64,000 nucleotides of DNA from contig NZ_JAULSA010000014.1 of the NCBI RefSeq assembly GCF_030518235.1, forward strand, positions 1 to 64,000. The letters run 5' to 3'. The notes below the pieces were generated by a model that worked only from the letters and a program-made list of their open reading frames with translations, made no database searches and was not told the DNA's origin. A program made the translations under genes and the position numbers. The stretch's first letter is position 1, and each line of letters starts with the position of its first letter. Source of the stretch: Saccharibacillus sp. CPCC 101409 (GTDB lineage: Bacteria > Bacillota > Bacilli > Paenibacillales > Paenibacillaceae). Positions 33,888 through 43,145 of the stretch are shown in pieces.

Positions 33888-34148
33888 ATGAAAAGAAAAA
33901 AGATTCTATCCATTGAAGCCGAAGGGCTGTCTTATAAAGACGAGCAGGGGACGGAAAAGTTTATCGATTTTGCTTCCGCTGCCTATTTTTACTCCAAACT
34001 TTTGCAGGAATGGAACGGACTCGATGAGAAGGAAAGGATCACATTGGAAAGAAGAACGAAATGCGTTGCGCTGCGCGATGGGACTGCCAAGCCGATCTAT
34101 GTGAAGTTTCTGGCGGAGACGCCGGTGATATTCGAATTTGAACGGTGA
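33888..34148 (+). CDS. Hypothetical protein
   Basis: An 86-aa charged protein with GAAAGGAG well placed before ATG 33888. There is no signal peptide, membrane span or recognisable motif; it may be mixed alpha/beta. It is divergent from the acetyltransferase with a 58-bp shared region. I do not recognise a family. Confidence 0.6.
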   Translation: MKRKKILSIEAEGLSYKDEQGTEKFIDFASAAYFYSKLLQEWNGLDEKERITLERRTKCVALRDGTAKPIYVKFLAETPVIFEFER

Positions 34149-34273
34149 TGGTTTAAACAGCTTTATAAAGAGTTCCAAAAAATGGTCGATGCTGTAAATA
34201 GTCGGGGCTGGACCACATTTGATATGAGCTAAAGCCGGGTAGAAAGTTTCTGTATAGCCGCCAAGTTGAAATC

Positions 34274-34318
34274 CACAAAAAACTCCGCTCCCGCGTCTAT
34301 CGACGCGAGGCGGAGTCT
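34274..34318 (-). terminator. Rho-independent terminator (minus strand)
   Basis: Read on the minus strand, ACTCCGC and GCGGAGT enclose an inner CGCGTCGATAGACGCG hairpin, followed by TTTTTTGT. It ends the SET-domain gene. Confidence 0.85.
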
Positions 34319-34343
34319 TCTGCGCGGCTTTCCAATTTTTCGC

Positions 34344-34745
34344 TTACTTCGCTTCCGGGTCTTCCGGAACTTCCTGATCGAACCACAGCGGGTCCATGCA
34401 GTCTTCTTCGCCGTTGTAGTTAATGAAGATTTCTTCACCGGCTTGGATGTCGGTATAGGCGTAGAAGTCGAACGTATGCTGATCGAAATTGATCTCGTAG
34501 GTGGCGTTGGGCGTATAGGAATGGTTGAACAGACTTCCGTAGCCCAGCAGAATCGCCGTATGGTTGCTGCCGTATTCGAATACGTAATCTTCCAGGTCCG
34601 TCTTCTCGATAAACTCGTCCTGTTCGTTCGGATAAGCGACGACCGGAGCTTCATGGATCAGCCGGCCTTTGGGAATATCCCGGGTGGCGAACACGCCCCG
34701 GGTAAACTCGCCTTTGCTGATCGGGGATCTTTTGATTTCAATCAT
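34344..34745 (-). CDS. SET-domain protein
   Basis: A 133-aa protein that is essentially one SET domain. An N-terminal GVFATRDIPKGRLIHEAPV, the knot motif LFNHSYTPNATYE and the C-terminal GEEIFINYNG are all present. SET proteins are SAM-dependent lysine methyltransferases; bacterial stand-alone versions are common in Bacilli but their targets are mostly unknown. There is no post-SET cysteine cluster. It is a single-gene unit with its own terminator. Confidence 0.85.
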   Translation of the reverse strand: MIEIKRSPISKGEFTRGVFATRDIPKGRLIHEAPVVAYPNEQDEFIEKTDLEDYVFEYGSNHTAILLGYGSLFNHSYTPNATYEINFDQHTFDFYAYTDIQAGEEIFINYNGEEDCMDPLWFDQEVPEDPEAK

Positions 34746-34855
34746 GGGTTGGGTACCTGCTCAATTCTTCTAGGATAGGTCCGGACTCCGGCCCTTTCAA
34801 GCACGAAGATAATTGTAGACCACCCCGGACGGTACTTCAAGCTTTTTACATGAGT

Positions 34856-35665
34856 TTAAAATGAAGGACTTTCCATCGCCCGCTTCAGAAACTGCACCGC
34901 CAGCTCGATATCCCGGTAAGGCTGTTCGCCGACTTCGCGCTCGATCGTCAGGAAGCCGGTATAGCCGATTTCGCGCAGCGCGTTCAAATAACGGGGGAAA
35001 TCGACGTCGCCGGAGCCGAGCGGCAGCTCGATATAAGGAGTATGGCCTTGGTCCAGCTTACGGCCGTCTTTGGCATGCGTGTGCACGATATAATCCCGGA
35101 GCGTATACACGCCCTGCACCGGATCGTCGCCCGTCACCATCGCCAGGTTGGCGGGATCGTAATTGACGGCTACGCCGTTCGACGGCAATTCGTCCAGAAA
35201 CCCTTTTAACCGCTCGGCGGTTTCGGGTCCGGTCTCGATCGCAAAATGCGCATCCAGGGAATTGGCGTACTCGCTCAGCTCCGCGCACGCTTCCTGCATG
35301 ATCTTGTAGCGGTCGTCGCTGCGGTTCTCCGGCACCACGCCGATATGGGTAGTGACGATATTCGTGCCCATTTCTTTGGCCAGGTCGAGAATGCGCTTGG
35401 AGCGCTCGATCAGGACGGGATTTACCGCCGGGTCCGTAAACCCTTTGCCCAGGTCGCCGCACAGCGCGCTGATCGTTTGTCCGCTGTCGCCTGCGAGGCG
35501 CAGGAATTCCTTCAGTTTGGCGGGCGTCAGGCGTTCCGGGGACAGCTCGCCGTCGGTCGCGTATACCTGGATGCCCTGCGTGCCGAGCTGCGAAGCGTGT
35601 TTGAGCGCCGACGCGTAATCGGTCCGAAAAGACTCCAGCAGCACGCCGATCGGAAATGTGTTCAT
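34856..35665 (-). CDS. Sugar phosphate isomerase/epimerase-like TIM-barrel protein
   Basis: A 269-aa AP-endonuclease-2-type TIM barrel. Probable metal ligands lie in [34 protein letters not shown] and TIEREVG, the usual glutamate, aspartate and histidine positions of this family. Such enzymes isomerise or epimerise sugars. An AGGAGGTATT site precedes the start. It is divergent from the AraC gene at 35840 (174-bp gap), which is its probable regulator. Confidence 0.85.
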   Translation of the reverse strand: MNTFPIGVLLESFRTDYASALKHASQLGTQGIQVYATDGELSPERLTPAKLKEFLRLAGDSGQTISALCGDLGKGFTDPAVNPVLIERSKRILDLAKEMGTNIVTTHIGVVPENRSDDRYKIMQEACAELSEYANSLDAHFAIETGPETAERLKGFLDELPSNGVAVNYDPANLAMVTGDDPVQGVYTLRDYIVHTHAKDGRKLDQGHTPYIELPLGSGDVDFPRYLNALREIGYTGFLTIEREVGEQPYRDIELAVQFLKRAMESPSF

Positions 35666-35839
35666 GGATGAATACCTCCTGTAGGTTAAGTTGGCATACT
35701 CTATTGTAGGTTTGGAACGAACGCGTGAACAGCAACAGGCTTGCCGGTTACTATAACAAGCTTGCTGTTTGCGGCTTTTCTTTTATGCTATGATGAAACC
35801 GGATTCAGGAATGAAGACGACAAGCGGAGATGAATATAA

Positions 35840-36670
35840 ATGAAGGAAAAAGCCAAAGCGGGGTTTTACGAGAATCATGCGGCGCTGGGCAATCGGTATC
35901 CGTTTATTTTCCATCGGTGGGAGCTGAATCGGCCGGGCGACGGCTTCGCGGCCCACTGGCATACGAATATGGAACTGCTGTACATAACGGAAGGCGAAGC
36001 CTCGGTTACGATTAATGCCGAAACGGTGCGCGCTTCGCGGGGAGACGTGGTCGTGATCGATTCGAACGCGATCCACAGCCTGGTCTGCGAGCGTTCCGTA
36101 ACGTACTCCTGTCTCATTATCGATCATCATTTCTGCGCGGCGCACGGACTCGACTATACCTCTTCTTCTTTTCCTCTCAAAACCGACCATCCCGCCGTGC
36201 GCCAATCGCTGGAACAGCTGCTTGCCGAATTGTCCGCTTCCGCAGACGATTACCATTACAACATTGCGCAAAGTTTGACGCTCACGCTGACCGGTATGCT
36301 GCTTCGCCATGCGCTGCGTATGGAGCACCGTCCGGCCGAAGCGTCGGGACCGTCGATCGAGCTGGTCAAAGGCGCAATCCGGTTCATCGAACGCCATTAT
36401 CAGGAACCGCTGTCGATCGACGATATTTGCAATGAAGTCAAAGTGAGCAAGTACCATTTCTGCCGTTTGTTCAAGGCACTGACCGGGCAGACGGTCAACA
36501 AATACGTCAACAATCTCCGCTGCGAGCGGGCGAAAGTACTGATTGCGGGCTCGACTCTTCCGATCGCCGAATGCGGTCTGCGGTCGGGGTTCAACGATCC
36601 GTCTTATTTTGCCAAATGCTACAAGCGCCGCTTCGGCTATATGCCTTCCAGGGAGAAAAGGGGGAATTGA
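35840..36670 (+). CDS. AraC-family regulator with cupin sensor
   Basis: A 276-aa soluble AraC protein with an N-terminal cupin-type sugar-sensing domain (HWHTNMELLYITEGEA near 38-53, RGDVVVIDSNAIHSL near 71-85) and a C-terminal double HTH (about 175-272; IDDICNEVKVSKYHFCRLFK and IAECGLRSGFNDPSYFAKCY). It is divergent from the isomerase-like gene and likely activates it in response to a sugar. Four nucleotides separate it from the next gene. Confidence 0.9.
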   Translation: MKEKAKAGFYENHAALGNRYPFIFHRWELNRPGDGFAAHWHTNMELLYITEGEASVTINAETVRASRGDVVVIDSNAIHSLVCERSVTYSCLIIDHHFCAAHGLDYTSSSFPLKTDHPAVRQSLEQLLAELSASADDYHYNIAQSLTLTLTGMLLRHALRMEHRPAEASGPSIELVKGAIRFIERHYQEPLSIDDICNEVKVSKYHFCRLFKALTGQTVNKYVNNLRCERAKVLIAGSTLPIAECGLRSGFNDPSYFAKCYKRRFGYMPSREKRGN

Positions 36671-36673
36671 GCA

Positions 36674-37234
36674 GTGACGAAAACGAATAACGGGCAGAAC
36701 GGGGAAGATTGGCCGGTCTGGGCGACGGAAGCGGTACATATCGAAGCTTACAATCCGGACTGGCGGGCGAAAGGCGAGCGGGAAACGAAGCGATTGGCGG
36801 AACTGCTGCGTCCTTACGGCGTACGGGAGATCGAGCATATGGGAAGCACGTCCGTGCCCGGCCTGTCGGCCAAACCAATTATCGACCTGATGGCGCGAAT
36901 TCCCGATTACGGCGAACTGGACTCGGTGATCGAAGCACTGTCGGCTGAGGACTGGCACTACGTTCCGCCCGAGCTGGACGGGAACGAGTGGCGGCGGTTT
37001 TTTGTCAAAGTCAAAAGCGACAAGCGGCAGTGCCATCTGCACCTGATGCGCGAAGACGAAGAGCACTGGGACCGGCAGATCGCGTTCCGGGACAAGCTGC
37101 GTCGGAATCCGGAATTGGCCGGGGCTTACGATCGGCTCAAGCAGGAGCTGGCGGAGCGGTATCAAAGCGATCGGGAAGCGTACACGCGGGCCAAAAGCGA
37201 ATTCGTACAAAACGTGCTGGAAACGGAGCAGTAA
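36674..37234 (+). CDS. GrpB/UPF0157-family nucleotidyltransferase-fold protein
   Basis: A 186-aa protein with a GTG start after GGGGGAATT. The hallmark IEHMGSTSVPGLSAKPIIDLM (about 55-75) is the core motif of the UPF0157/GrpB family, which has a nucleotidyltransferase fold. The physiological substrate is unknown. It lies 4 nt behind the AraC gene and is probably co-transcribed. Confidence 0.88.
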   Translation: MTKTNNGQNGEDWPVWATEAVHIEAYNPDWRAKGERETKRLAELLRPYGVREIEHMGSTSVPGLSAKPIIDLMARIPDYGELDSVIEALSAEDWHYVPPELDGNEWRRFFVKVKSDKRQCHLHLMREDEEHWDRQIAFRDKLRRNPELAGAYDRLKQELAERYQSDREAYTRAKSEFVQNVLETEQ

Positions 37235-37273
37235 GCGGACGGGAATAAATTCCCGATTGAAGGAGGCGCACCG

Positions 37274-38008
37274 ATGTCGGACCACTGGGAGCATTACTTT
37301 GTCACGATCGAAGAGCAGCCCGGATCGATCGTGCTCGATATGGAGATTTGGGACGAGCTGGACCGGAACCGGTACCGGTTTCCCGTTTGTCTGGAGATCG
37401 AGATGCAGCATCGGGAAGAAAACGGGTTTCCAAACAGCGAAGAAGCCGATTGGATGAACGAGCTGGAAGACCGGATTACGCAGGAATTGACCCAATCCGC
37501 TTGTTATGTCGGGCGTTTTACCGTGGAAGGAGTCCGCAGCCTGTATTTGTACTTCAATTCCCCGACTATTCCGAAAGAAACGGTCGATAAGCATTTAACG
37601 CCGGCGGGATATGCGTTCCGAATTCTTGAGATCGAAGAAGCGGAACCCTGGGATTTCTATTTCGAATTTCTGTATCCGAACGAATACGAATTTCAGCATA
37701 TAGGGAACCGAAGCGTGATCGAGTCCCTGCAGAATGCCGGCGATTCGCTGGAAGAACCGCGCAGAGTCGATCATTGGATCGTTTTTGAAGAACGGGCGGA
37801 TATGCTCGGATTTGCCGGAAAAGCGGAAGAACTCGGATTCGGGATCGAAGGCCAGCAGCGGGAGGAAGGCGAGTTTCATCTGCATATTCACCGGAAAGAT
37901 TATGTGGATTTCCGGTCGATCAACGCCGTTACCGATATCTTTGTGAGTCTGGCCGAAGAATACCGCTTCCGGTACGACGGCTGGGAAACGCAGGCTATCA
38001 AGTCCTGA
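37274..38008 (+). CDS. DUF695 plus RraB-like two-domain protein
   Basis: A 244-aa acidic protein. The N-terminal half (about 1-135) resembles DUF695 (DHWEHYFVTIEEQPGSIVLD). The C-terminal half (about 140-240) resembles the RNase E inhibitor RraB fold (VDHWIVFEERADMLGFAGKA, ending EEYRFRYDGWET). Such fusions occur widely in Gram-positives that lack RNase E, so an RNase E role should not be assumed. AAGGAGG precedes ATG 37274. The next gene begins 16 nt downstream. Confidence 0.7.
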   Translation: MSDHWEHYFVTIEEQPGSIVLDMEIWDELDRNRYRFPVCLEIEMQHREENGFPNSEEADWMNELEDRITQELTQSACYVGRFTVEGVRSLYLYFNSPTIPKETVDKHLTPAGYAFRILEIEEAEPWDFYFEFLYPNEYEFQHIGNRSVIESLQNAGDSLEEPRRVDHWIVFEERADMLGFAGKAEELGFGIEGQQREEGEFHLHIHRKDYVDFRSINAVTDIFVSLAEEYRFRYDGWETQAIKS

Positions 38009-38023
38009 AAGGAGAAGATCGCC

Positions 38024-38974
38024 ATGGGAAGACTGTCTATGTTAAGCGACGGTTTGAAGATTATTTCCGCCTGCCGAAAAGAGACCGGTGATATCTGGCA
38101 GGCTCATTTCGGCGCGGCGGCGATCGGCAGTTATTTTTTCGCACAGGCAAACGAGATGAGTCCGGAAACCGAACGGTTGATGTTCATGCAGGCCGAAGAG
38201 ATGACGCGAAAATTCGGCGAAACGAAAAAGCTGCTCAAGAGCGATGAACATGACGCCCAAATCGCCGAAGACATCATTCTCGCTGCGCTGGAGAAGACGA
38301 TTGACAGCCTGCACTGGGTCGGGCACAATGTCATTTACAGCGCGGCAAGTTTGTCGGCGATCCGGGAACTGGGCGGCTGGGGCGCCGAAGAAGAGATCGA
38401 GGGAATTGCCGAACTGATCCGCTCGTTCGAGAAAACGATTCCCGGGCGCTCCTGGATCGGGTACAGCGCGTCGGAAGTGAAACGGATGCCGCTGACGGAG
38501 GAAGACGATTTTCCGCCGGTTGAAAAGCCGAAAGACCTGTCCGCGCTGGTGCTGGAAGAATTGGCCGCTTTCGAAAATATTTACCGCGCGGAAGCGCATC
38601 ACGACCTGATCGGGCATATGCTGACGTTCTCGCATGCGCTGAATATTCTGCACGATCTCGGTCATGTTTCTTTTTTTCGGAGAGGACTGCCGCCGCTGCT
38701 TCGTCTGGTCAAAGCGCTGCGAGCAAGCCGCTCGATTCGCCCGGACGAGCCGGTTAAGCTGGTGTCCGCGGTGGATCGTCTTCCGCTGAGGCCGGCGCAG
38801 CGTTCGGACTTCCTTCCTACCGATGCGGCGTTCTGGGAGCGGGACTACAGCGAAGCGAATTGGGATTTCGGGCACATTTTCAAGTTCCCGCACAGCTTCT
38901 ACGACCATTTGTCCCGGGTGGAGCCGAAGCGCGAAGCCTATCTGGAAAAATTCCGTTATATCGCGGCGCAGTAA
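38024..38974 (+). CDS. Histidine-rich hypothetical protein
   Basis: A 316-aa protein I do not recognise. It is predicted mostly helical, with no signal peptide. Two histidine-rich stretches stand out: LHWVGHNVIYS (about 104-114) and EAHHDLIGHMLTFSHALNILHDLGH (about 191-215, several histidines spaced as on helices). These could bind a metal, but no known motif fits. GAAAGGAG lies before ATG 38024, right behind the DUF695/RraB-like gene, so the pair are probably translated from one message. Confidence 0.6.
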   Translation: MGRLSMLSDGLKIISACRKETGDIWQAHFGAAAIGSYFFAQANEMSPETERLMFMQAEEMTRKFGETKKLLKSDEHDAQIAEDIILAALEKTIDSLHWVGHNVIYSAASLSAIRELGGWGAEEEIEGIAELIRSFEKTIPGRSWIGYSASEVKRMPLTEEDDFPPVEKPKDLSALVLEELAAFENIYRAEAHHDLIGHMLTFSHALNILHDLGHVSFFRRGLPPLLRLVKALRASRSIRPDEPVKLVSAVDRLPLRPAQRSDFLPTDAAFWERDYSEANWDFGHIFKFPHSFYDHLSRVEPKREAYLEKFRYIAAQ

Positions 38975-39017
38975 GATAGGAATAGGCATAATAATTGAAA
39001 AAGACTCAGGAGATCCC

Positions 39018-39257
39018 ATGAAAAAGTATATTGAGATCGGGATAGGAAACCGCTGGCTGGTCCGCACGGAGATCGAACACGAAGACGGAACCGAGACCGA
39101 AGTAAAAGGAATCGACCGGCCTTTCAGATGCAAAACGCTTTACGTCAGAATCTGGATCGGGAAAAAAGTGCTGGTGATCGACTCGCGCGAAGGATTCAAG
39201 ATCACGACCAAAAGTCGGAACAAATTCAAACTGATTGTCGGTTTATCGGGTTTATAA
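39018..39257 (+). CDS. DUF3977 family protein
   Basis: A 79-aa basic beta-rich protein. The pattern MKKYIEIGIGNRWLVRTE, then HEDGTETEVKGI and VRIWIGKKVLVIDSREGFK, matches DUF3977, small proteins common in Bacilli with no known function. The start at 39018 is supported by CAGGAGATC; the open frame extends upstream into the previous gene. Confidence 0.8.
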   Translation: MKKYIEIGIGNRWLVRTEIEHEDGTETEVKGIDRPFRCKTLYVRIWIGKKVLVIDSREGFKITTKSRNKFKLIVGLSGL

Positions 39258-39275
39258 CAGAAAGAGAGGCCAAGC

Positions 39276-39815
39276 ATGAATCGTTTACTTCCTTCACGGC
39301 AGTCAATCAAAACCGTTGAACAGTCCGAGATCGACTACATGACCGATCGGATGCTCGCGATTCAGGGCAGAGCCGGCAATCCGGAAGGCGTAGAGATCGC
39401 GACATTCGGCGGCGCGACCGCTTTCTACAGCCGTACGATGCCCTGGCCGAGCTTCAATACGGTCAAAGGGCTGACCGACGCCGGTATTCTCCATGTGCAA
39501 AGCAACAACGAAGTGCTGCACGGCCGCCCCGGGTGGACCTTTTTCCTGGCGGAATTGGACGGAACGCCGGCCGCGGCCGCCGTCATGTTCGAGCGGAACC
39601 GCATCGCTTCGCTGACATTCGCCGCGACGCTGCCCGAATTCCGCGGCCGCGGTCTGCACCTCGCGCTGCTGAACCGCAGAATCGCCGAAGCTTCCGCGCG
39701 CGGCTGCGAGCTGATCGTCGGCCAATGCGCTTTCTCGTCGCAGAGTCACCGCAACATGGAGCACGCCGGGATGAAATTGGCATACATAAGAACGGCCTGG
39801 ACGACTACGGGCTGA
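39276..39815 (+). CDS. GNAT-family acetyltransferase
   Basis: A 179-aa protein with the acetyl-CoA loop EFRGRGLHLALLNRRI (about 126-141) following IASLTFAATLP, the beta4-motif A layout of GNAT enzymes. The end, RNMEHAGMKLAYIRTAW, is also typical. The N-terminal half (about 1-75) is diverged. The substrate is unknown. GAGAGG lies before ATG 39276, 18 nt after the DUF3977 gene. Confidence 0.8.
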   Translation: MNRLLPSRQSIKTVEQSEIDYMTDRMLAIQGRAGNPEGVEIATFGGATAFYSRTMPWPSFNTVKGLTDAGILHVQSNNEVLHGRPGWTFFLAELDGTPAAAAVMFERNRIASLTFAATLPEFRGRGLHLALLNRRIAEASARGCELIVGQCAFSSQSHRNMEHAGMKLAYIRTAWTTTG

Positions 39816-39830
39816 GTGTGCATAGGCCGA

Positions 39831-39888
39831 GATAGGATAGGACGAGGACGAAGTGGGATAGGATAGGACAAGGACGGGACGTCCTATC
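39831..39888. repeat. 20-bp direct repeat with inverted third copy
   Basis: GATAGGATAGGACGAGGACG (39831-39850) and GATAGGATAGGACAAGGACG (39857-39876) differ at one base. GTCCTATC (39881-39888) is the inverse of GATAGGAC in the second copy and could form a hairpin just before the ribosome binding site of the ParB-like gene. Confidence 0.7.
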
Positions 39889-39913
39889 GGTATGGAAGAA
39901 AAGGAGGAACTCC

Positions 39914-40330
39914 ATGTCGGACACCGCCAACCTGTTTACGACGTCTTCCGCCCGGGAATACGCGGCCCGGGGCGAGCTTGAAGAATGGGTGCATCTGTTC
40001 CTGAACGCCGAAGGCAATAACGCGGAGCTGTCCAAAGGCTTGAAACGGGAGCCGAGAACGTGGACGGGACCGTTTGAAGTCGAACTTGCAAAGCTTGAGC
40101 GGATTGTCGGCCCCGAAGCGCATATGGAGTATGTCGAAGAAGAAGCCGCCTGGAACGATCGCGTCGACCGGATCGCCGCCCGTCTACAAACCGGATGGGA
40201 CATGCCCCCGCTGATTCTCGAACAAAGAACCGACACGTTCAGCGTGAGAGACGGCAATCATCGCCTGGGCGCCGCGGAGCGGCTGGGACGAAAAATATGC
40301 CCGGTTATCGTGTGGGAGAATACGATATAA
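39914..40330 (+). CDS. ParB/sulfiredoxin-fold protein
   Basis: A 138-aa protein whose C-terminal half has the ParB N-terminal-type motif: PPLILEQRTDTFSVRDGNHRLGAAERLG (about 97-124). The GNHR sequence corresponds to the catalytic GERR/GNHR box of the fold. It lacks the HTH of chromosome-segregation ParB, so it is a stand-alone nuclease- or CTPase-fold protein of unknown role. A strong AAAGGAGG precedes ATG 39914, and a repeat/hairpin lies immediately upstream. Confidence 0.75.
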   Translation: MSDTANLFTTSSAREYAARGELEEWVHLFLNAEGNNAELSKGLKREPRTWTGPFEVELAKLERIVGPEAHMEYVEEEAAWNDRVDRIAARLQTGWDMPPLILEQRTDTFSVRDGNHRLGAAERLGRKICPVIVWENTI

Positions 40331-40345
40331 CACAATCCAAATCTT

Positions 40346-40373
40346 AAAAAACACCCATCTCCGGGTGTTTTTT
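40346..40373 (+). terminator. Rho-independent terminator (bidirectional)
   Basis: AAAAAACACCC and GGGTGTTTTTT pair perfectly around ATCTCC; A- and T-tracts on both sides allow termination in either direction. Confidence 0.9.
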
Positions 40374-40581
40374 AATTCCCTGCACAATCAACGACTCGCT
40401 TCGTCAATGCCGATTTCTTGCTCTTTATCCCCAATTTTTGCGATGAATCCGCTTTCTCCAATTAATCGCCATAGCGGCAAGAATGGAACATAGGCAGCGC
40501 GGCGTATAAGCGATACGGTAAAAAGGCAGGAAGGCGCGCCGCCCGGCGGGCCGAACCTATCATATGGGGGCGATTGGGATT

Positions 40582-42159
40582 ATGCGAAAAAGATGGACGC
40601 GGCACGCCGCGCTCGGCGCGGCTCTGCTGCTGGGATTGACCGGCGCGGCCGGCTGTTCCGGCGGCGGGAACGAACAAGCGGAAGGAGGCGAAGACGGAGC
40701 GACGCCGATCTCGATCTGGGCTTCGCTGAATACGAACGTCTCGATTACGCTCAAGAGCATGAACGAGATCGCGGCGATCCGGGAATGGGAAAAGAAAACC
40801 GGCATCAAAGCCGAGTTCCAACATCCGGCGGTCGGCGCGGAAACGGAGCAGTTCAACGTGATGCTCGCTTCGAACGAACTGCCGGACGTCATGTTCGTGT
40901 ACGGCGATTACGCCAAGCTGTACAACGACGGTTCGATTATCCGGCTGAACGACCTGATCGACGAGTTCGCGCCGAATCTCAAGAAGATCCTCGACGAGAA
41001 TCCCGAAGTGGCGAAGCAGCTCAAGGCGGACAACGGCGATATCTATGCGATGCCGCATCTGCGGCTGGGCGAGTACAAGACGTTCGGCGGCATGTTTATC
41101 CGGCAGGACTGGCTGGACGAACTGGGACTTGCGCGCCCCGAGACGCTGGATGAATGGGAAACGGTTCTCAAGGCTTTTAAAGAAAAGAAAGGCGTATCCG
41201 CTCCGCTGCTGTACGGCGTTCCGCCCAAGATGTCGACGATGGGACCGGCCGCGCCGAATTTCCTGGAAGCGTACGGGATTACCAACACCACTTTCCTGAA
41301 AGACGGCAAAGTCGCCTACGGTCCGATCGAGCCGGAATACAAAGAATTTCTGACCCTGTTCCACCGCTGGTACGAAGAAGGGCTGATCGATCCGGACTTT
41401 GCCACCAACGACCAGAAGACGTTCGACGCGAAAATTCTGGACAGCCAGGCCGGCGCGTTCTTTACATTTATCGGCGGCGGGATCGGGCGTTACCTGCCGG
41501 CGCTCCAGGAGAAAGATCCCGACGCAAACCTGACCCCCGTGCAGTACCCGGTCGAAAATAAAGGCGACGAGCCGATGTTTACCGGACGTTCTTGGGAATG
41601 GAGCGGAGCGGGCGCCACGATTACCAAGAGCAATAAGAACCCCGAAGAAACCGTCAAAGCGCTGGATTACTTTTTTGGCGAAGAAGGACATATGCTGAAG
41701 AACTTCGGCATCGAAGGCGAAACCTACACGATGAAAAACGGCTACCCGACCTATACCGACGAGATTCTGCACAACCCCGACGGGCTGTCCGTGGTGCAGG
41801 CGATGGCGAAATACTTTATTGCCAACTACCCGTTTGTCGGCGAAGACGACGACCGGTACAACGAGCAGTACTACCAGCTCCAGCAGCAAAAAGACGCGGT
41901 CAAGCTCTTCTCCAAGTACAGCGAGAATACGGTCCAAGTCAGCATTCCGCCGGTCAGCCTGACTACGGAAGAATCGAACGAATACAGCAAGATCATGAAC
42001 GATATCACGACTTACCGCGACGAGATGTTTATCAAATTCGCGATGGGCGCCGAACCGATCGACAACTTCGACAGCTACGTCGCCCAGATCAAGAAATTCA
42101 ATATCGACCGGGCGCTTGAAATCCAGCAGAACGCGCTCGACCGGTATAACGCCAGATGA
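40582..42159 (+). CDS. Sugar-binding lipoprotein (system 3)
   Basis: A 525-aa LipO-type extracellular solute-binding protein. The signal peptide ends at AAGC (about residue 25), followed by a Gly/Glu-rich linker. The mature part shows VMLASNELPDVMFVYGDY, DNGDIYAMPHLRLGEY and the C-terminal IQQNALDRYNAR. ATG 40582 is preferred over ATG 40564 because GGGGGCG lies at the right distance. Unlike systems 2 and 4, the binding protein is the first gene of the operon. The 200-bp upstream region shows no clear promoter boxes. Confidence 0.92.
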   Translation: MRKRWTRHAALGAALLLGLTGAAGCSGGGNEQAEGGEDGATPISIWASLNTNVSITLKSMNEIAAIREWEKKTGIKAEFQHPAVGAETEQFNVMLASNELPDVMFVYGDYAKLYNDGSIIRLNDLIDEFAPNLKKILDENPEVAKQLKADNGDIYAMPHLRLGEYKTFGGMFIRQDWLDELGLARPETLDEWETVLKAFKEKKGVSAPLLYGVPPKMSTMGPAAPNFLEAYGITNTTFLKDGKVAYGPIEPEYKEFLTLFHRWYEEGLIDPDFATNDQKTFDAKILDSQAGAFFTFIGGGIGRYLPALQEKDPDANLTPVQYPVENKGDEPMFTGRSWEWSGAGATITKSNKNPEETVKALDYFFGEEGHMLKNFGIEGETYTMKNGYPTYTDEILHNPDGLSVVQAMAKYFIANYPFVGEDDDRYNEQYYQLQQQKDAVKLFSKYSENTVQVSIPPVSLTTEESNEYSKIMNDITTYRDEMFIKFAMGAEPIDNFDSYVAQIKKFNIDRALEIQQNALDRYNAR

Positions 42160-43088
42160 GCGGGCGCGCGGTGCCGCACAAGCTGTCGCTGCTGTGGACG
42201 AACTACAAGAAGAACAAAGCGATCTACTGGATGGCGCTGCCGGTCGTGCTGTACTTTCTCGTGTTCAAATATCTGCCGATGTACGGCGCGATGATCGCGT
42301 TCAAGGATTACAGTATCGGCAAAGGCATTTGGGGCAGCGAATGGGTGGGATTGCAGCATTTCCGCGATTTTTTCGAGAGCTATTATTTCTGGCGCATCCT
42401 GAAAAACACCCTTGTCTTGAGCTTTTACCAGCTGCTGTTCGGCTTTCCGGCTCCGATCCTGCTGGCGCTGCTGCTGAACGAGCTCAAAAACGAATGGTTC
42501 AAGCGCTCCGTGCAGACCGTTTCCTATATTCCGCACTTTATCTCGATCGTGGTTATCTGCGGCATGGTGGTGGACTTCTCGGCGCGCGGCGGATTGTTCA
42601 ACACGATCATCACTTTCTTCGGCGGAACGGATACGGCGCTGCTGAGCGATCCGTCCAACTTCCGCACGATCTATACCGCGTCCTCCATCTGGCAGGAGCT
42701 CGGCTTCTCCACGATCATCTATCTGGCCGCGCTCAGCGGGATCAATCCCGAGCTGTACGACGCGGCCAGGGTGGACGGGGCGAGCCGGCTGCGCCAGGTC
42801 TGGCACATCACGCTGCCGGGCATTATGCCGATGATCGTGATCCTGCTTATTCTGCGCATCGGCGGACTGATGGAGATCGGATTCGAGAAGATCATCCTGC
42901 TGTACAACCCGAACGTATACGATACGGCCGATGTGATCTCAAGCTTCGTGTACCGCAAAGGCATCAGCGAAAGCGCGGAATTCAGTTATACGACCGCGGT
43001 GGGACTGTTCCAGTCGGTCGTCAACTTTATCCTGCTGCTGGGCGCGAACCGTTTGTCCAAAGCGGTGTCCGACAACAAGTTGTTCTAA
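42156..43088 (+). CDS. Sugar ABC permease, LplB type (system 3)
   Basis: A 310-aa CUT1 permease whose ATG overlaps the stop of the binding protein (ATGA), with no ribosome binding site of its own visible, so it depends on translational coupling. The EAA loop is YDAARVDGASRLRQVWHITLPGIMP. The N-terminal YLPMYGAMIAFKDYSIGKG is typical of the group. Six spans are expected. Confidence 0.92.
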   Translation: MSGRAVPHKLSLLWTNYKKNKAIYWMALPVVLYFLVFKYLPMYGAMIAFKDYSIGKGIWGSEWVGLQHFRDFFESYYFWRILKNTLVLSFYQLLFGFPAPILLALLLNELKNEWFKRSVQTVSYIPHFISIVVICGMVVDFSARGGLFNTIITFFGGTDTALLSDPSNFRTIYTASSIWQELGFSTIIYLAALSGINPELYDAARVDGASRLRQVWHITLPGIMPMIVILLILRIGGLMEIGFEKIILLYNPNVYDTADVISSFVYRKGISESAEFSYTTAVGLFQSVVNFILLLGANRLSKAVSDNKLF

Positions 43089-43145
43089 ACGGACGCGGAC
43101 GCGCGGCAGGGATGAAGGCGTGAATGGAAAGGAAGGCGAACAACC

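Noticed and set aside
37274-38008. Annotation as an RNase E inhibitor
   Set aside because: The C-terminal half resembles RraB, but Bacilli of this type generally lack RNase E, so the fold similarity does not support that function.
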